Source: Leifsonia aquatica | GTDB taxonomy: Bacteria; Actinomycetota; Actinomycetes; Actinomycetales; Microbacteriaceae | DNA length: 64,000 nt | Direction of reading: 5' to 3' | NCBI RefSeq assembly: GCF_014190775.1 | Contig: NZ_JACHVP010000002.1 | Span: 620,001-684,000, forward strand | Part shown: piece by piece, positions 43,797 through 52,446 of the stretch | Numbering within the stretch: position 1 is the stretch's first letter | Layout: every line of letters begins with the position of its first letter | The notes under the pieces: model-generated | The model's database searches: none | Told to the model about the DNA's origin: nothing | Seen by the model: the letters and a program-made list of their open reading frames with translations, nothing else | Made by a program: the position numbers and the translations under genes

Positions 43797-45158
43797 ATGT
43801 CCGCCCTCCACTTCAACGCCTTCGTGATGAACACCGCGTCGCACATCAACCACGGCCAGTGGCGCCACCCCGACTCCCGGCAGACCGACTTCGAAGACGT
43901 CGACGTCTGGATCGACCTGGCCAAGCGGCTCGAGGACGGCCTGTTCGACGCCATGTTCTTCGCCGACGTGGTCGGCGTGTACGGCCCGGCGGACGGCGAC
44001 TACACGCCGAACGCGCGGCAGGGCCTCCAGATCCCGAGCAACGACCCCGCCGTGCTGCTGTCGGCGCTCGCCGTCAACACCCGCGACCTCGGCTTCGCGT
44101 TCACGAGCAGCGTGCTGCAGGAGCACCCCTTCGCGTTCGCCCGCAAGGTCTCGACGCTCGACCACATCAGCCGGGGACGCATCGCCTGGAACATCGTGAC
44201 GAGCGCGCAGGAGAGCGCGGCGCGCAACTTCGGTCTCCCGGGCCTCGTCGAGCACGACGAGCGCTACCGCTGGGCCGAGGAGTACGTGGACGTGACGTAC
44301 AAGCTGTGGGAGGGGTCGTGGGACGAGGGCGCCCTCGTCAAGGACCGCGAGGGCGGCGTCTACGCCGACGCCTCCAAGATCCACCGGATCAACCACGTGG
44401 GCGAGCGCTACCGCGTGGAGGGTCCGCACCTCCCGTCGCCGTCGCCGCAGCGCACCCCTCTGCTGTATCAGGCGGGCGCCTCCGGTGCCGGCCGCGCCTT
44501 TGCCGCCCGCAACGCCGAGGCCGTTTTCCTGGCCGCGCCCACTCCGGCGATCGCCGCCGAGACGATCGTCGAGACCCGCCGTCTCGCGGTCGAGGCGGGC
44601 CGCCGCCCGGAGGACATCAAGTTCTTCCAGGGCATCAGCTTCGTCATCGGCTCGACGGAGGAGGAGGCGCGCCGCGCCGAGGCCGAGCTGGACGAGTACG
44701 CCAGCCTCGAGGGCTACCTCACCCACATGAACTTCGGCACCCGGCCCGACGGCACGCCCTACCCGCCGGAGACGCAGCTCAAGGACATCCACACCAACGC
44801 CAGCCAGTCCATCCTCGAGTGGCTGCGCCGCTCGGTGCCCGACCGCGAGGCCACCGTCGCCGACCTCGGCAAGGTGCTCCTGAGCCGGGGCCGCCTGGTC
44901 GGCACGCCCGAGACCATCGCGGACAAGCTGGAGGAGTGGCAGCGCGCCGGGGTGGACGGCATCAACGTCGTCAACTGGCGCATCCCCGGCTCCTACATCG
45001 AGTTCATCGACCACGTCCTGCCCGAACTGCAGCGACGCGGGCTCGCGCAGACGGAGTACACGCCCGGCACGCTGCGCCGCAAGCTCTTCGGCCGCGACCA
45101 CCTCGACGAGCGGCACCCGGCCTCCCGTTACCGCGGCGCCTTCGGTGGTGAGGCGTGA
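43797..45158 (+). CDS. LLM-class flavin-dependent monooxygenase, NtaA/DszA-like
   Basis: A 453-residue bacterial-luciferase-like monooxygenase of the NtaA/SnaA/DszA group (HFNAFVMNTASHINHGQWRHPDS opening is split here by its HxNHG core). The barrel includes EHPFAFARKVSTLDHISRGRIAWNIVTS at about 103-130 and PLLYQAGASGAGRAFAARNAEAVF near 221-244. It uses reduced FMN and O2 and commonly opens sulfone or nitrilotriacetate-type substrates. AAAGGA lies before the ATG. The two DszC-like genes that follow support a role in releasing sulfite from an organosulfur compound. Confidence 0.87.
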   Translation: MSALHFNAFVMNTASHINHGQWRHPDSRQTDFEDVDVWIDLAKRLEDGLFDAMFFADVVGVYGPADGDYTPNARQGLQIPSNDPAVLLSALAVNTRDLGFAFTSSVLQEHPFAFARKVSTLDHISRGRIAWNIVTSAQESAARNFGLPGLVEHDERYRWAEEYVDVTYKLWEGSWDEGALVKDREGGVYADASKIHRINHVGERYRVEGPHLPSPSPQRTPLLYQAGASGAGRAFAARNAEAVFLAAPTPAIAAETIVETRRLAVEAGRRPEDIKFFQGISFVIGSTEEEARRAEAELDEYASLEGYLTHMNFGTRPDGTPYPPETQLKDIHTNASQSILEWLRRSVPDREATVADLGKVLLSRGRLVGTPETIADKLEEWQRAGVDGINVVNWRIPGSYIEFIDHVLPELQRRGLAQTEYTPGTLRRKLFGRDHLDERHPASRYRGAFGGEA

Positions 45159-46345
45159 ACGCGGTGCCGTACGAGCAGCTCGCGGCGCGCTTCCGCCCGC
45201 TCTTCGCCGAGATCGCTGCGGGGGCGCCCGACCGGGAGCGGGATCGCACGCTCGCCCACGACGCGGTCCGTGCGCTCGCCGCGGCCGGGTTCGGGGCGGT
45301 CCGTCTGCCGGTCGAGGAGGGCGGTGCGGGGGCGTCGGTGTCGCAGCTCATCCATCTGCTGATCGAGCTCGGCGCAGCCGATTCGAACCTCCCGCAGGCG
45401 CTGCGCGCCCACTTCGGGATGGTGGAGGAGCGTCTCATCGATCCCGACGGCCCGGCCCGCGCGAAGTGGTTGCGGCGCGTCGCCGACGGGGCGATCCTCG
45501 GCAACGCCGTGACCGAGATCGGCGGCGGCAAGGTCGGCGCCACCGGCACCCGCCTCGACACCGCGGGCGACGAGTGGACCATCACGGGCACGAAGTTCTA
45601 CAGCACCGGCAGCCTCTACGCCGACTGGCTCGCGATCGGCGTCTCGGACGAGCGCGACGAGCGGGCGTTCGCCGTGGTGTCCGCGACGCATCCCGGCCTG
45701 CAGCTCGTCGACGACTGGAACGGCTTCGGCCAGCGCCTCACCGCCTCCGGCACGACCCACCTCGATGCGGTCGCCGTCGAGCGGGACGACGTCTTCTGGT
45801 ACGCAGACCGCATCCCGCACTACATGATCGCGTTCTACCAGCAGGTGCTGCTCGCCTCGCTCGCGGGCATCGGGCGTGCGATCGTCGCGGACGCCGTCGG
45901 CTACGTGCAGCATCGCACGCGCGTCTTCAGCCACGCGCAGGCCGACCTGCCCCGGGAGGACCCGCTCGTGCAGCAGGTCGTCGGTCGCCTGGCCGCGGCC
46001 TCCTTCGCCGCCGACGCCGTCGTCCTCGCCGCCGCCGATGCGCTGGAGGCGGTCGCCACCGCGCGCGCCGCCGGCGAGCCCGTCGAAGACCTGATCGATG
46101 CCGCCGAGCTCGCCACGTCGAAGGCGCACAGCACCGTGGTCGACACCGTGCTCGGCGCCGCGACGACGCTCTTCGAGGTGGGAGGCGCCTCCGCCGTCGA
46201 CCGCGACCGCACGCTCGACCGGCACTGGCGCAACGCCCGCACCATCTCGGTGCACAACCCCGGCATCTACAAGCAGCGCACGGTCGGCGACCACCTGCTC
46301 AACGGCACCGCGCCGACGCACGCCTGGGTGGTGGGCACCCGATGA
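45155..46345 (+). CDS. Acyl-CoA-dehydrogenase-fold flavin monooxygenase, DszC/SfnB-like (1)
   Basis: A 396-residue protein with the acyl-CoA dehydrogenase fold but without a catalytic glutamate context typical of true dehydrogenases. The C terminus reads RHWRNARTISVHNPGIYKQRTVGDHLLNG, a pattern of DszC/SfnB monooxygenases that use reduced flavin from a separate reductase. The GTG overlaps the LLM gene stop (GTGA). It probably oxidises a thioether or sulfoxide to a sulfone as the first step before the LLM enzyme acts. Confidence 0.84.
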   Translation: MNAVPYEQLAARFRPLFAEIAAGAPDRERDRTLAHDAVRALAAAGFGAVRLPVEEGGAGASVSQLIHLLIELGAADSNLPQALRAHFGMVEERLIDPDGPARAKWLRRVADGAILGNAVTEIGGGKVGATGTRLDTAGDEWTITGTKFYSTGSLYADWLAIGVSDERDERAFAVVSATHPGLQLVDDWNGFGQRLTASGTTHLDAVAVERDDVFWYADRIPHYMIAFYQQVLLASLAGIGRAIVADAVGYVQHRTRVFSHAQADLPREDPLVQQVVGRLAAASFAADAVVLAAADALEAVATARAAGEPVEDLIDAAELATSKAHSTVVDTVLGAATTLFEVGGASAVDRDRTLDRHWRNARTISVHNPGIYKQRTVGDHLLNGTAPTHAWVVGTR

Positions 46346-47562
46346 GCCGCTTCGACCTCCTGCCCGATCCGTCGGACATCGGCGGCGACCACGACCGGTA
46401 CGCGGAGTGGATCGCCGTGGCGCGCGAGGTCGCCGGCCTCCTCGCCGTCGACGCGCTCGAACGCGACCGCGGCAACCGCCTCCCGACCGCCGAGATCGAG
46501 CTGCTGCGCGAGCGTGGACTGCTCACCATCGGCATCCCGGTGGAGTTCGGCGGGGCGGGCGTGCCGTGGACGATCACGGCCCAGATCGTCCGGCTGATCG
46601 CCCGCGCCGACTCCTCGATCGCCCACCTCCTCGGCTACCACTACGTCTGGCTGCGGTTCATCCAGTCGTTCGACACCGACCAGTCGCGCCGCGCGCTCGT
46701 GGACAGCGCCGCCGGCCGCTGGCTCTGGGCGAGCCCCGGCAACAACCGCGCGTCCGGCTATCCGCCGATCGTTCCGGACGGCGACGGGTTCGTCATCACC
46801 GGCGACAGCGGATTCGCCTCCGGCGGGCCCGTCGCCGACCGCCTCTTCGCGATCGCCCTGCGCGACGGCGACCGGATGACCGTCGTCGAACTCGACCCGG
46901 CGGACGCCGGCATCACCTTCAGCGGCGACTGGGACGTGCTCGGTCAGCGCCTCTCGGCCAGCCAGTCGATCACCCTCGCCGACGTGCGCGTCGACGAGTC
47001 GCGCATCCTGCGCCGCTTCGGGCCGATCCGCGAGCAGGAGGCGCGGCAGTCGGTGCAGGTGCTGCACTTCCAGCTCACCTTCGGCATCCTCCACCTCGCC
47101 ATCGCCGAGGGAGCGCTGGAGGCCGCCACGGCCTACACGCGCGAGCACACCCGCCCGGCGTTGCACTCGACGGTGGAACGCGGCCGCGACGAGCCGTACA
47201 TCCTCGCCGGCTACGGCACCCTCGTCGCGAAGGTCCAGGCCGTGTCCGCGCTGGTCGAGCGCGCGATCCACGCGCTCGACTGGCTCTACGCCCTCGGCGA
47301 CGAGGTCACGGCCGAGCAGCGGGCGGCCGTCGCGGAGATCATCGCGAGCGCCAAGATCGTGTCGACCGACACGGCCCTGGAGGTGACGAGCGCGATCTTC
47401 GAGTACACCGGCGCCCGCTCGACCGCCGCCGCGTTCGGGCTGGACCGTTTCTGGCGCAACGTCCGCACGATCTCGCTGCACGATCCCGTCGCCTACAAGC
47501 GCGACGAGGTGGGCCGGTACGTGCTCAACGGAGAGGCTCCGACACCGTCGGGCGTGCGCTGA
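46342..47562 (+). CDS. Acyl-CoA-dehydrogenase-fold flavin monooxygenase, DszC/SfnB-like (2)
   Basis: A 406-residue paralogue of the preceding gene, with the same closing pattern RFWRNVRTISLHDPVAYKRDEVGRYVLNG and a YHYVWLRFI segment near 97-105. It starts inside the upstream stop codon (ATGA). Two tandem members suggest two successive oxidations, a heteromeric enzyme, or two substrates. It is the last gene of the operon, and a strong inverted repeat follows downstream. Confidence 0.84.
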   Translation: MSRFDLLPDPSDIGGDHDRYAEWIAVAREVAGLLAVDALERDRGNRLPTAEIELLRERGLLTIGIPVEFGGAGVPWTITAQIVRLIARADSSIAHLLGYHYVWLRFIQSFDTDQSRRALVDSAAGRWLWASPGNNRASGYPPIVPDGDGFVITGDSGFASGGPVADRLFAIALRDGDRMTVVELDPADAGITFSGDWDVLGQRLSASQSITLADVRVDESRILRRFGPIREQEARQSVQVLHFQLTFGILHLAIAEGALEAATAYTREHTRPALHSTVERGRDEPYILAGYGTLVAKVQAVSALVERAIHALDWLYALGDEVTAEQRAAVAEIIASAKIVSTDTALEVTSAIFEYTGARSTAAAFGLDRFWRNVRTISLHDPVAYKRDEVGRYVLNGEAPTPSGVR

Positions 47563-47567
47563 CGCGC

Positions 47568-47586
47568 TGATAGGCGGAACCTATCA
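47568..47586. promoter_or_regulatory. LysR-type site TGATAGG-N5-CCTATCA
   Basis: A perfect 7-bp inverted repeat with a 5-base spacer has the T-N11-A geometry of LysR sites. Its right half, CCTATCAAT, recurs at 49880-49888 and 52358-52366. It lies 20 bases ahead of the -35 element of the first promoter of the MFS gene. Confidence 0.6.
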
Positions 47587-47605
47587 ATGCGGGCGCGGAT
47601 GCTGC

Positions 47606-47635
47606 TTGATCCGCTTTCCGCCGCCGACCTAGCGT
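47606..47635 (+). promoter_or_regulatory. Upstream promoter P1 of the MFS gene
   Basis: TTGATC (47606-47611) and TAGCGT (47630-47635) are separated by 18 bases. The -10 element is identical to that of the kinase promoter and of the second MFS promoter. Confidence 0.5.
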
Positions 47636-47643
47636 TGTCGTAT

Positions 47644-47681
47644 CCCGGGTCGCTGCCTGTCATCGGCGTCGGCGACCCGGG
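47644..47681. terminator. Inverted repeat, terminator or attenuator
   Basis: CCCGGGTCGC and GCGACCCGGG form a perfect 10-bp stem with an 18-base loop. It could end the sulfur operon, but it also lies in the leader of any transcript from the promoter at 47606-47635. No T tract follows. Confidence 0.5.
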
Positions 47682-47720
47682 ATCGATAGCCTCCATCGAT
47701 CAATGACCCTCGACTTCTTA

Positions 47721-47749
47721 TTGAGGGCGGAAGAATCGAAACCTAGCGT
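47721..47749 (+). promoter_or_regulatory. Leaderless promoter P2 of the MFS gene
   Basis: TTGAGG (47721-47726), a 17-base spacer and TAGCGT (47744-47749) lie 6 bases before the GTG start, which puts transcription start on the start codon. A degenerate CGATAGCCTCCATCGATCAA element upstream (near 47683) resembles the LysR site. Confidence 0.6.
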
Positions 47750-47755
47750 GGACGG

Positions 47756-49006
47756 GTGACCGTCCTCTCCCCTTCCCGCCGTCGCGTCCGTCCGCCGAGC
47801 GTCCTCTCCCTCATGGGCCTCCGCTACATCGCGCTCGCCCTGATCGCCCGGCTGCCGTTCGCCATGATGGTGGTCGGCGCGCTCACGATGATGGTCGAGC
47901 TCGGCCGGTCGGTCGCCGAGGCCGGCATCGTCTCGGCCGTGGCGGGGATCGGCACCGCGCTGGGCGCGCCCCTCCTCGGGCGCTCGATCGAGCGGTTCGG
48001 CCAGCGCCCCGTGCTGCTCGTGATCGGGCCGGTCTTCGGCCTCCTGCTCGTCGGTTTGACGGCGCTGGTCTGGTTCGGCGCCGCCACCGGGGTGCTCGTC
48101 GGTGTCGCGGCGCTCGCCGGCGTCGTCAGCCCGCAGGTCGCACCGCTCTCGCGCTCGCGGGTCGCGGCGGCGGTGCTCGACACCGAGTCGGGTCCGCGGC
48201 TCGATGCGGCGATGGGCTACGAGTCGATGGCCGACGAGGGCGCGTTCGTCGTCGGGCCGGTGCTCGTCGGCGCCCTCTCCCTGGCCCTGGGCCCGTGCGC
48301 GCCGCTGCTGGTCGCCGCCGGGCTGACCTTCACCGCGGTCGTCGCCTTCGCCCTCCATCCGACGGCCGTCGGGCTGGCCGGGGCGACCAGCGGAGCGGGC
48401 GGGCGCCGTCACCGCCTCTGGTCCGGGAGGTTCGTCATCCTGGTGGCGGGCATGTCGTGCGTGGGCGCGATCTTCGGCGCCACCCTCACCGCGCTCACGC
48501 GGGAGCTGGAGGTCGCCGGCATCCCCGGCTGGACCGGGCTCGTCTACGGTCTGATGAGCGTCGGGTCGATCCTCTCGGCGGCCTCGCTCGCCCACATCCC
48601 GCAGACGCTCCTCCCGCGTCGCGCACGCTGGATCGTCGCCGCGAGCGTCGCCGTCGCGGGGGCGGTCGTCCTCGCACTCGGCGCCGCACTGGTGTGGACG
48701 TGCATCGGGCTCTTCCTCCTCGGCTGCGGGATGGGCGCCGCCCTCGTGACCGTGTTCGCCCTGACCGCCGAGGACGTGCCCGCGTCGCGTCGCACGACCG
48801 CGTTCGCCGTGCTCAGCAGTGCGCTGATCGTCAGCCAGGCGGTCGTCACGGCCGGAGCGGGTCAGCTGGTCTCGTCGGCCGGCGCCGCGCTCGGCTTCCT
48901 CGTCGCCGTGGCCGCCGGCGTCGTGCTCCTGGCGCTGGCGGTCACCCACCGGTTCGTGCCCGCTCGGAGCGTCAGCGAAGAAGCTGCGAGGCCGTCGAAC
49001 GGATGA
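47756..49006 (+). CDS. MFS transporter
   Basis: A 416-residue transporter with about 12 hydrophobic segments and a motif-A-like loop GRSIERFGQRPVLLV at about 73-87. The first 15 residues are basic. The GTG start has no ribosome binding site but lies 6 bases after TAGCGT, so the message is probably leaderless. Its 3' end overlaps the converging lysR gene by 35 bases. Shared CCTATCAAT elements link it to the pseudouridine genes, so it may carry a nucleoside or related compound. Its substrate is otherwise unknown. Confidence 0.8.
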   Translation: MTVLSPSRRRVRPPSVLSLMGLRYIALALIARLPFAMMVVGALTMMVELGRSVAEAGIVSAVAGIGTALGAPLLGRSIERFGQRPVLLVIGPVFGLLLVGLTALVWFGAATGVLVGVAALAGVVSPQVAPLSRSRVAAAVLDTESGPRLDAAMGYESMADEGAFVVGPVLVGALSLALGPCAPLLVAAGLTFTAVVAFALHPTAVGLAGATSGAGGRRHRLWSGRFVILVAGMSCVGAIFGATLTALTRELEVAGIPGWTGLVYGLMSVGSILSAASLAHIPQTLLPRRARWIVAASVAVAGAVVLALGAALVWTCIGLFLLGCGMGAALVTVFALTAEDVPASRRTTAFAVLSSALIVSQAVVTAGAGQLVSSAGAALGFLVAVAAGVVLLALAVTHRFVPARSVSEEAARPSNG

Positions 49007-49871
49007 GCTCCACCGTCTCGTGCAGGCTCTCGCGCGGGTCGCGGTCCCGGTAGATCATCTCGAGCGGCAGCGCGCCCGGCGGATCCAGCGGCACGGCGAC
49101 GACCTCCGACGGCAGTGACGGCACCGCCGACCGAGGCACGAGGCTGAACGCGCGTCCCTCCCCGAGCAGGTAGCTCCGCGACCCGACGATGCGGGGAGGC
49201 GAGACCAGGATCATCGGGCTCAGCCCCCGGTCGTGGCACAGCGCGAGGAGGGCGTCGTAGTACGCAGGCGCCTGCTCGCGGGACCACAGGAGCAGCGGCA
49301 GGTCGCCCAGGTCCGCCGGGTCGATCGAGGCCGAGCCGGCGAGGGGATGCGCTGCCGAGACGACCGCGAGGAACTCCTCCTGCAGCAGCACCTCGGTGGC
49401 GAAGCGCGGCGGCGGGGTCAGGAACCGGCCGATGCCGATGTCCGCGGTCTGCCGCAGGACCTCGGCGACGACGGCCCCGCTGTCGGCCGCGATCTCCTCG
49501 ATGCTCGTGTCGGGCGTCTCCTGCTCCGCGCGCCGGATGACGGCCGGGAGCAGGGTGTTGATCACGCTCGGCGACGCCACGACGCGCACGCGCTGGAGGT
49601 GCTCGGTCTGGAAGAGGCGGGCGCGATCGGTGAAGCGGTCGGCGGAGTCGAGCAGTGCGCGCGCCTCCTCGACCAGGGCCTCGCCGGCCGGCGTCAGGCT
49701 GGCCGTGCGCGTGGATCGTGTGAACAGTCTCAGGCCGAGCGCGACCTCCAAGCGCTTCAACTCCTGGCTCGCCGTAGCTTGGGCGATGTGCAACCGATCC
49801 GCCGCGCGCCCGAAGTGGAGCTCGGTGGCGAGGGCGAGGAAGATCTCGACCTGGCGGAGAGTGACAGCCAT
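48972..49871 (-). CDS. LysR family regulator of the pseudouridine region
   Basis: A 299-residue LysR-type protein with the helix-turn-helix at about 18-40 (HFGRAADRLHIAQATASQELKRLE) and an effector domain from about 92. It is divergent from the kinase gene, with 96 bases between starts. CCTATCAAT sites at 47578, 49880 and 52358 near three nearby promoters are its likely targets. The effector might be pseudouridine or its phosphate, which is inference from the neighbours. Confidence 0.88.
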   Translation of the reverse strand: MAVTLRQVEIFLALATELHFGRAADRLHIAQATASQELKRLEVALGLRLFTRSTRTASLTPAGEALVEEARALLDSADRFTDRARLFQTEHLQRVRVVASPSVINTLLPAVIRRAEQETPDTSIEEIAADSGAVVAEVLRQTADIGIGRFLTPPPRFATEVLLQEEFLAVVSAAHPLAGSASIDPADLGDLPLLLWSREQAPAYYDALLALCHDRGLSPMILVSPPRIVGSRSYLLGEGRAFSLVPRSAVPSLPSEVVAVPLDPPGALPLEMIYRDRDPRESLHETVELIRSTASQLLR

Positions 49872-49879
49872 AGCGCGAG

Positions 49880-49934
49880 CCTATCAATTGGTCGTCTTTT
49901 CCGCCTTGGTCGAATCACCAAGCGTCATTAGCGT
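49880..49934 (+). promoter_or_regulatory. LysR element and promoter of the kinase operon
   Basis: CCTATCAAT (49880-49888) is followed by TTGGTC (49906-49911), a 17-base spacer and TAGCGT (49929-49934). The order and the -10 sequence repeat those at the MFS promoter. Confidence 0.6.
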
Positions 49935-49967
49935 TGACCTCGCTCGAACGAAAGAACAGAGGCAAGG

Positions 49968-50900
49968 ATGCTGGCTGTAGTAGGTGACCTGGTGGAAGAC
50001 ATCGTCGTGTGGCCGAGTGGCGCACTGCGACGAGGGACGGACAACCAGGCCGAGATCTATCGCACCCGGGGCGGGTCGGCGGCGAACGTCGCCGCGTTCG
50101 CCGCGGGGCTCCACCCGACCCGCTTCATCGGCTGCGTCGGCGACGACGCGACCGGCGAGAACCTGGGCCGCGTGCTGTCGGAGTCCGGGGTCGACGTGCG
50201 CGTGCAGCGCCGCGGGACGACCGGCACGATTGTCATCCTGATCGAACCGGACGGGGAGCGCACGATGCTCCCGAACCGCGGGGCGGCGACGAAGCTCGAG
50301 CGCGTCGCGGACGCGTGGCTGGACGGCGTGGAACTGCTGCACATCCCCGCCTACTCGTTCGACGGGGACCCGGTGCGGCAGAGTGTCGAGGCGATGATCG
50401 ACGTCGTGCGGGGGCGCGGCGGGCTCATCTCGGTCGACGCCTCCTCGACCCAGGTCATCGAGACGTTCGGCGTGCAGCGGTTCCGCGACTACCTCGAGCG
50501 CATCGCCCCGGACTTCCTCATCGCGAACGGCGACGAGGCCGAGCTCCTGGGCTTCGGCAGCGCGGACGCCACCGCGGAGAACCTGCGCCGCAACCCGTCG
50601 ACGACCTTCGTCCTCAAGGCGGGCGCGCAGCCCACCCGGGTGCTCTCCGCCCATGCCGAGCCGCTGACGGTCGACGTGCCGCCGGTCACGGTGATCCGTG
50701 ACTCCACGGGAGCGGGCGACGCGTTCGCCGCCGGCTTCCTCACCACCTACCTCACCAGTCGCGACCTCGTCGCCTCCTGCCGCGGCGGCCACCGCAGCGC
50801 GCAGGCCGTCCTCGGCTCGCCGGGCGCCACCACCCCCATCCCCGTCGTCGGCGCGTCCACCCCCGGTGCGCCGGCGCCCAGTGCAAGGACGAAGCAATGA
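49968..50900 (+). CDS. psuK: PfkB family kinase, probable pseudouridine kinase
   Basis: A 310-residue ribokinase-type sugar kinase. The N-terminal GDLVEDIVV and RGGSAANVAAFAAGLHP are the first PfkB signature region. DSTGAGDAFAAGF at about 244-256 is the second, with the catalytic Asp. It would phosphorylate pseudouridine (or a related nucleoside) at the 5' position. The adjacent MFS transporter and PsuG make pseudouridine the best guess, since PsuG needs the 5'-phosphate. GAGG lies upstream of the ATG. The last 30 residues are a Pro/Thr-rich tail. Confidence 0.75.
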   Translation: MLAVVGDLVEDIVVWPSGALRRGTDNQAEIYRTRGGSAANVAAFAAGLHPTRFIGCVGDDATGENLGRVLSESGVDVRVQRRGTTGTIVILIEPDGERTMLPNRGAATKLERVADAWLDGVELLHIPAYSFDGDPVRQSVEAMIDVVRGRGGLISVDASSTQVIETFGVQRFRDYLERIAPDFLIANGDEAELLGFGSADATAENLRRNPSTTFVLKAGAQPTRVLSAHAEPLTVDVPPVTVIRDSTGAGDAFAAGFLTTYLTSRDLVASCRGGHRSAQAVLGSPGATTPIPVVGASTPGAPAPSARTKQ

Positions 50901-52348
50901 CGCAACTCCATCCCGCGGACACCTCCGCACCGACCGGGTCCGCCTCCATCAGGCGGATGGTCTTCGCCCTGCTGGTGGCGTGCGCCGCCTTCCAGCTCAA
51001 CGCCAGCATGCTGGCGCCGGCCCTCGTCACGATGGCCCACGAACTCGACGTCAGCGAGGCCAGTGCGGCGCTCGCGCAGACGGTCTTCTTCACCGCGACG
51101 GCGGTGTTCGGGATCTTCCTCCCCCGCTGGAGCGACATCGTCGGCCGCAAGCGCATCATGCTCCTGATGCTGGCGGCGATGACCGTCGGCAGCGTCGTGG
51201 CCGCCCTCGCGCCGACCCTGCCGATCCTGCTCGTGGCGCGGGCGCTGCAGGGCGCCTCGGGCCCGATCGTCGCCGTCAGCCTGCTCATCCTGCGGGCCGA
51301 GGTGAAGGACGCGCGCCGGTACGGCTACCTCATGGGGCTCGTCGCCGCCGTCAACGGTGGAATCGCCGGGGTGGATGCCATCGCCGGCGGGTTCATCACC
51401 AGCCTCTGGGGATTCCGGCCGATCTTCTGGGTCATCACCGTGCTCGGCGTCCTCGCGCTCGTCTTCACCCGCTCGTGGACTCCCGAGTCCCGTCCGTCCG
51501 CCCGCGCGCGGATGGACTGGTGGGGCGTGATCACGCTGGTCGGCGCGATCCTGTCGTTCCAGCTCGCGATCAACGAGCTGCAGCAGCTGGGCGACGCGAA
51601 CTGGTGGCTGATCGGCGGACTCGCCGTCCTCGGTCTGGTGTTCGGCGCGGCTTTCCTCACTGTCGAGCGCATCGTCCCCGTTCCGCTCGCATCGATCTCG
51701 CTCCTCAAGCAGCGCTCGGTGTGGGCGCTGCTGCTCACGACATCGCTCACCATCGCCGGGGTGGTCCCCGTCGTGAACGCGGTGGCCCTCTCGCTCGCGC
51801 AGAACCCGACGAATGGGTTCGGGCTGGCTGCGGACACGACCTCGCTGATCCTGCTCACCCCGTACGCGCTGCTGGGCTGGATCGTCGGTCCGTTCGCCGG
51901 GCGGCTCGCGCCGGTGGTGGGCTACCGCACGATCCTGCGGGTCGGACTGGCCGGGTCGGTGCTCGGCATCGTCGGCCTGGGCTTCCTCGGCACGCAGAGC
52001 CTCCCCTTCCTCATCGGCGCGGTGCTCTTCCTCGGCGTGGTCTACGCCGGGATGGCGAACATCATGCTCAACGGCCTCGGCGTCGTGCTGAGCCCGCCCG
52101 AGAACCCCGGGTTCCTGCCGGGCCTGAACTCGGCGGCCTTCGGGTTCGGCGCCGGTATCGGCTTCACGGTGATGCCCGCACTCCAGATGCTCGGCAGCGG
52201 TCCCACCGGAGTGCCGACCCACCTCGGCTACAGCGTCGCGATGTTCGCCGCCGCCGGGATCACCGCCCTGGCGCTCGCGGTCTCGCTGCTGCTGCCGAAG
52301 CCCCGCGGGGTCGAGCTGAACACGACCTCGGTCTCCGCCGTCCACTAA
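50897..52348 (+). CDS. MFS transporter, DHA2-like, in the pseudouridine operon
   Basis: A 483-residue transporter with about 14 hydrophobic segments; motif A reads PRWSDIVGRKRIMLL and helix 4 has RALQGASGPIV. It resembles DHA2 exporters, but its ATG overlaps the kinase stop by 4 bases and psuG follows, so uptake of a nucleoside is as likely as export. The stop is followed by a promoter-like region with its own CCTATCAAT element. Confidence 0.82.
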   Translation: MTQLHPADTSAPTGSASIRRMVFALLVACAAFQLNASMLAPALVTMAHELDVSEASAALAQTVFFTATAVFGIFLPRWSDIVGRKRIMLLMLAAMTVGSVVAALAPTLPILLVARALQGASGPIVAVSLLILRAEVKDARRYGYLMGLVAAVNGGIAGVDAIAGGFITSLWGFRPIFWVITVLGVLALVFTRSWTPESRPSARARMDWWGVITLVGAILSFQLAINELQQLGDANWWLIGGLAVLGLVFGAAFLTVERIVPVPLASISLLKQRSVWALLLTTSLTIAGVVPVVNAVALSLAQNPTNGFGLAADTTSLILLTPYALLGWIVGPFAGRLAPVVGYRTILRVGLAGSVLGIVGLGFLGTQSLPFLIGAVLFLGVVYAGMANIMLNGLGVVLSPPENPGFLPGLNSAAFGFGAGIGFTVMPALQMLGSGPTGVPTHLGYSVAMFAAAGITALALAVSLLLPKPRGVELNTTSVSAVH

Positions 52349-52357
52349 TTGTTAAAA

Positions 52358-52403
52358 CCTATCAATCGTCGAACATTTGCTTGTTGATCCGGCCTAATAG
52401 CGC
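52358..52403 (+). promoter_or_regulatory. LysR element and promoter of psuG
   Basis: CCTATCAAT (52358-52366), TTTGCT (52376-52381), a 16-base spacer and TAGCGC (52398-52403) lie ahead of psuG. TTGATCCG between them also occurs at the MFS promoter at 47606. Confidence 0.55.
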
Positions 52404-52446
52404 ACCCGAGACTGGCATCACCACCGCAAGAAAGCAGGAAGACACC

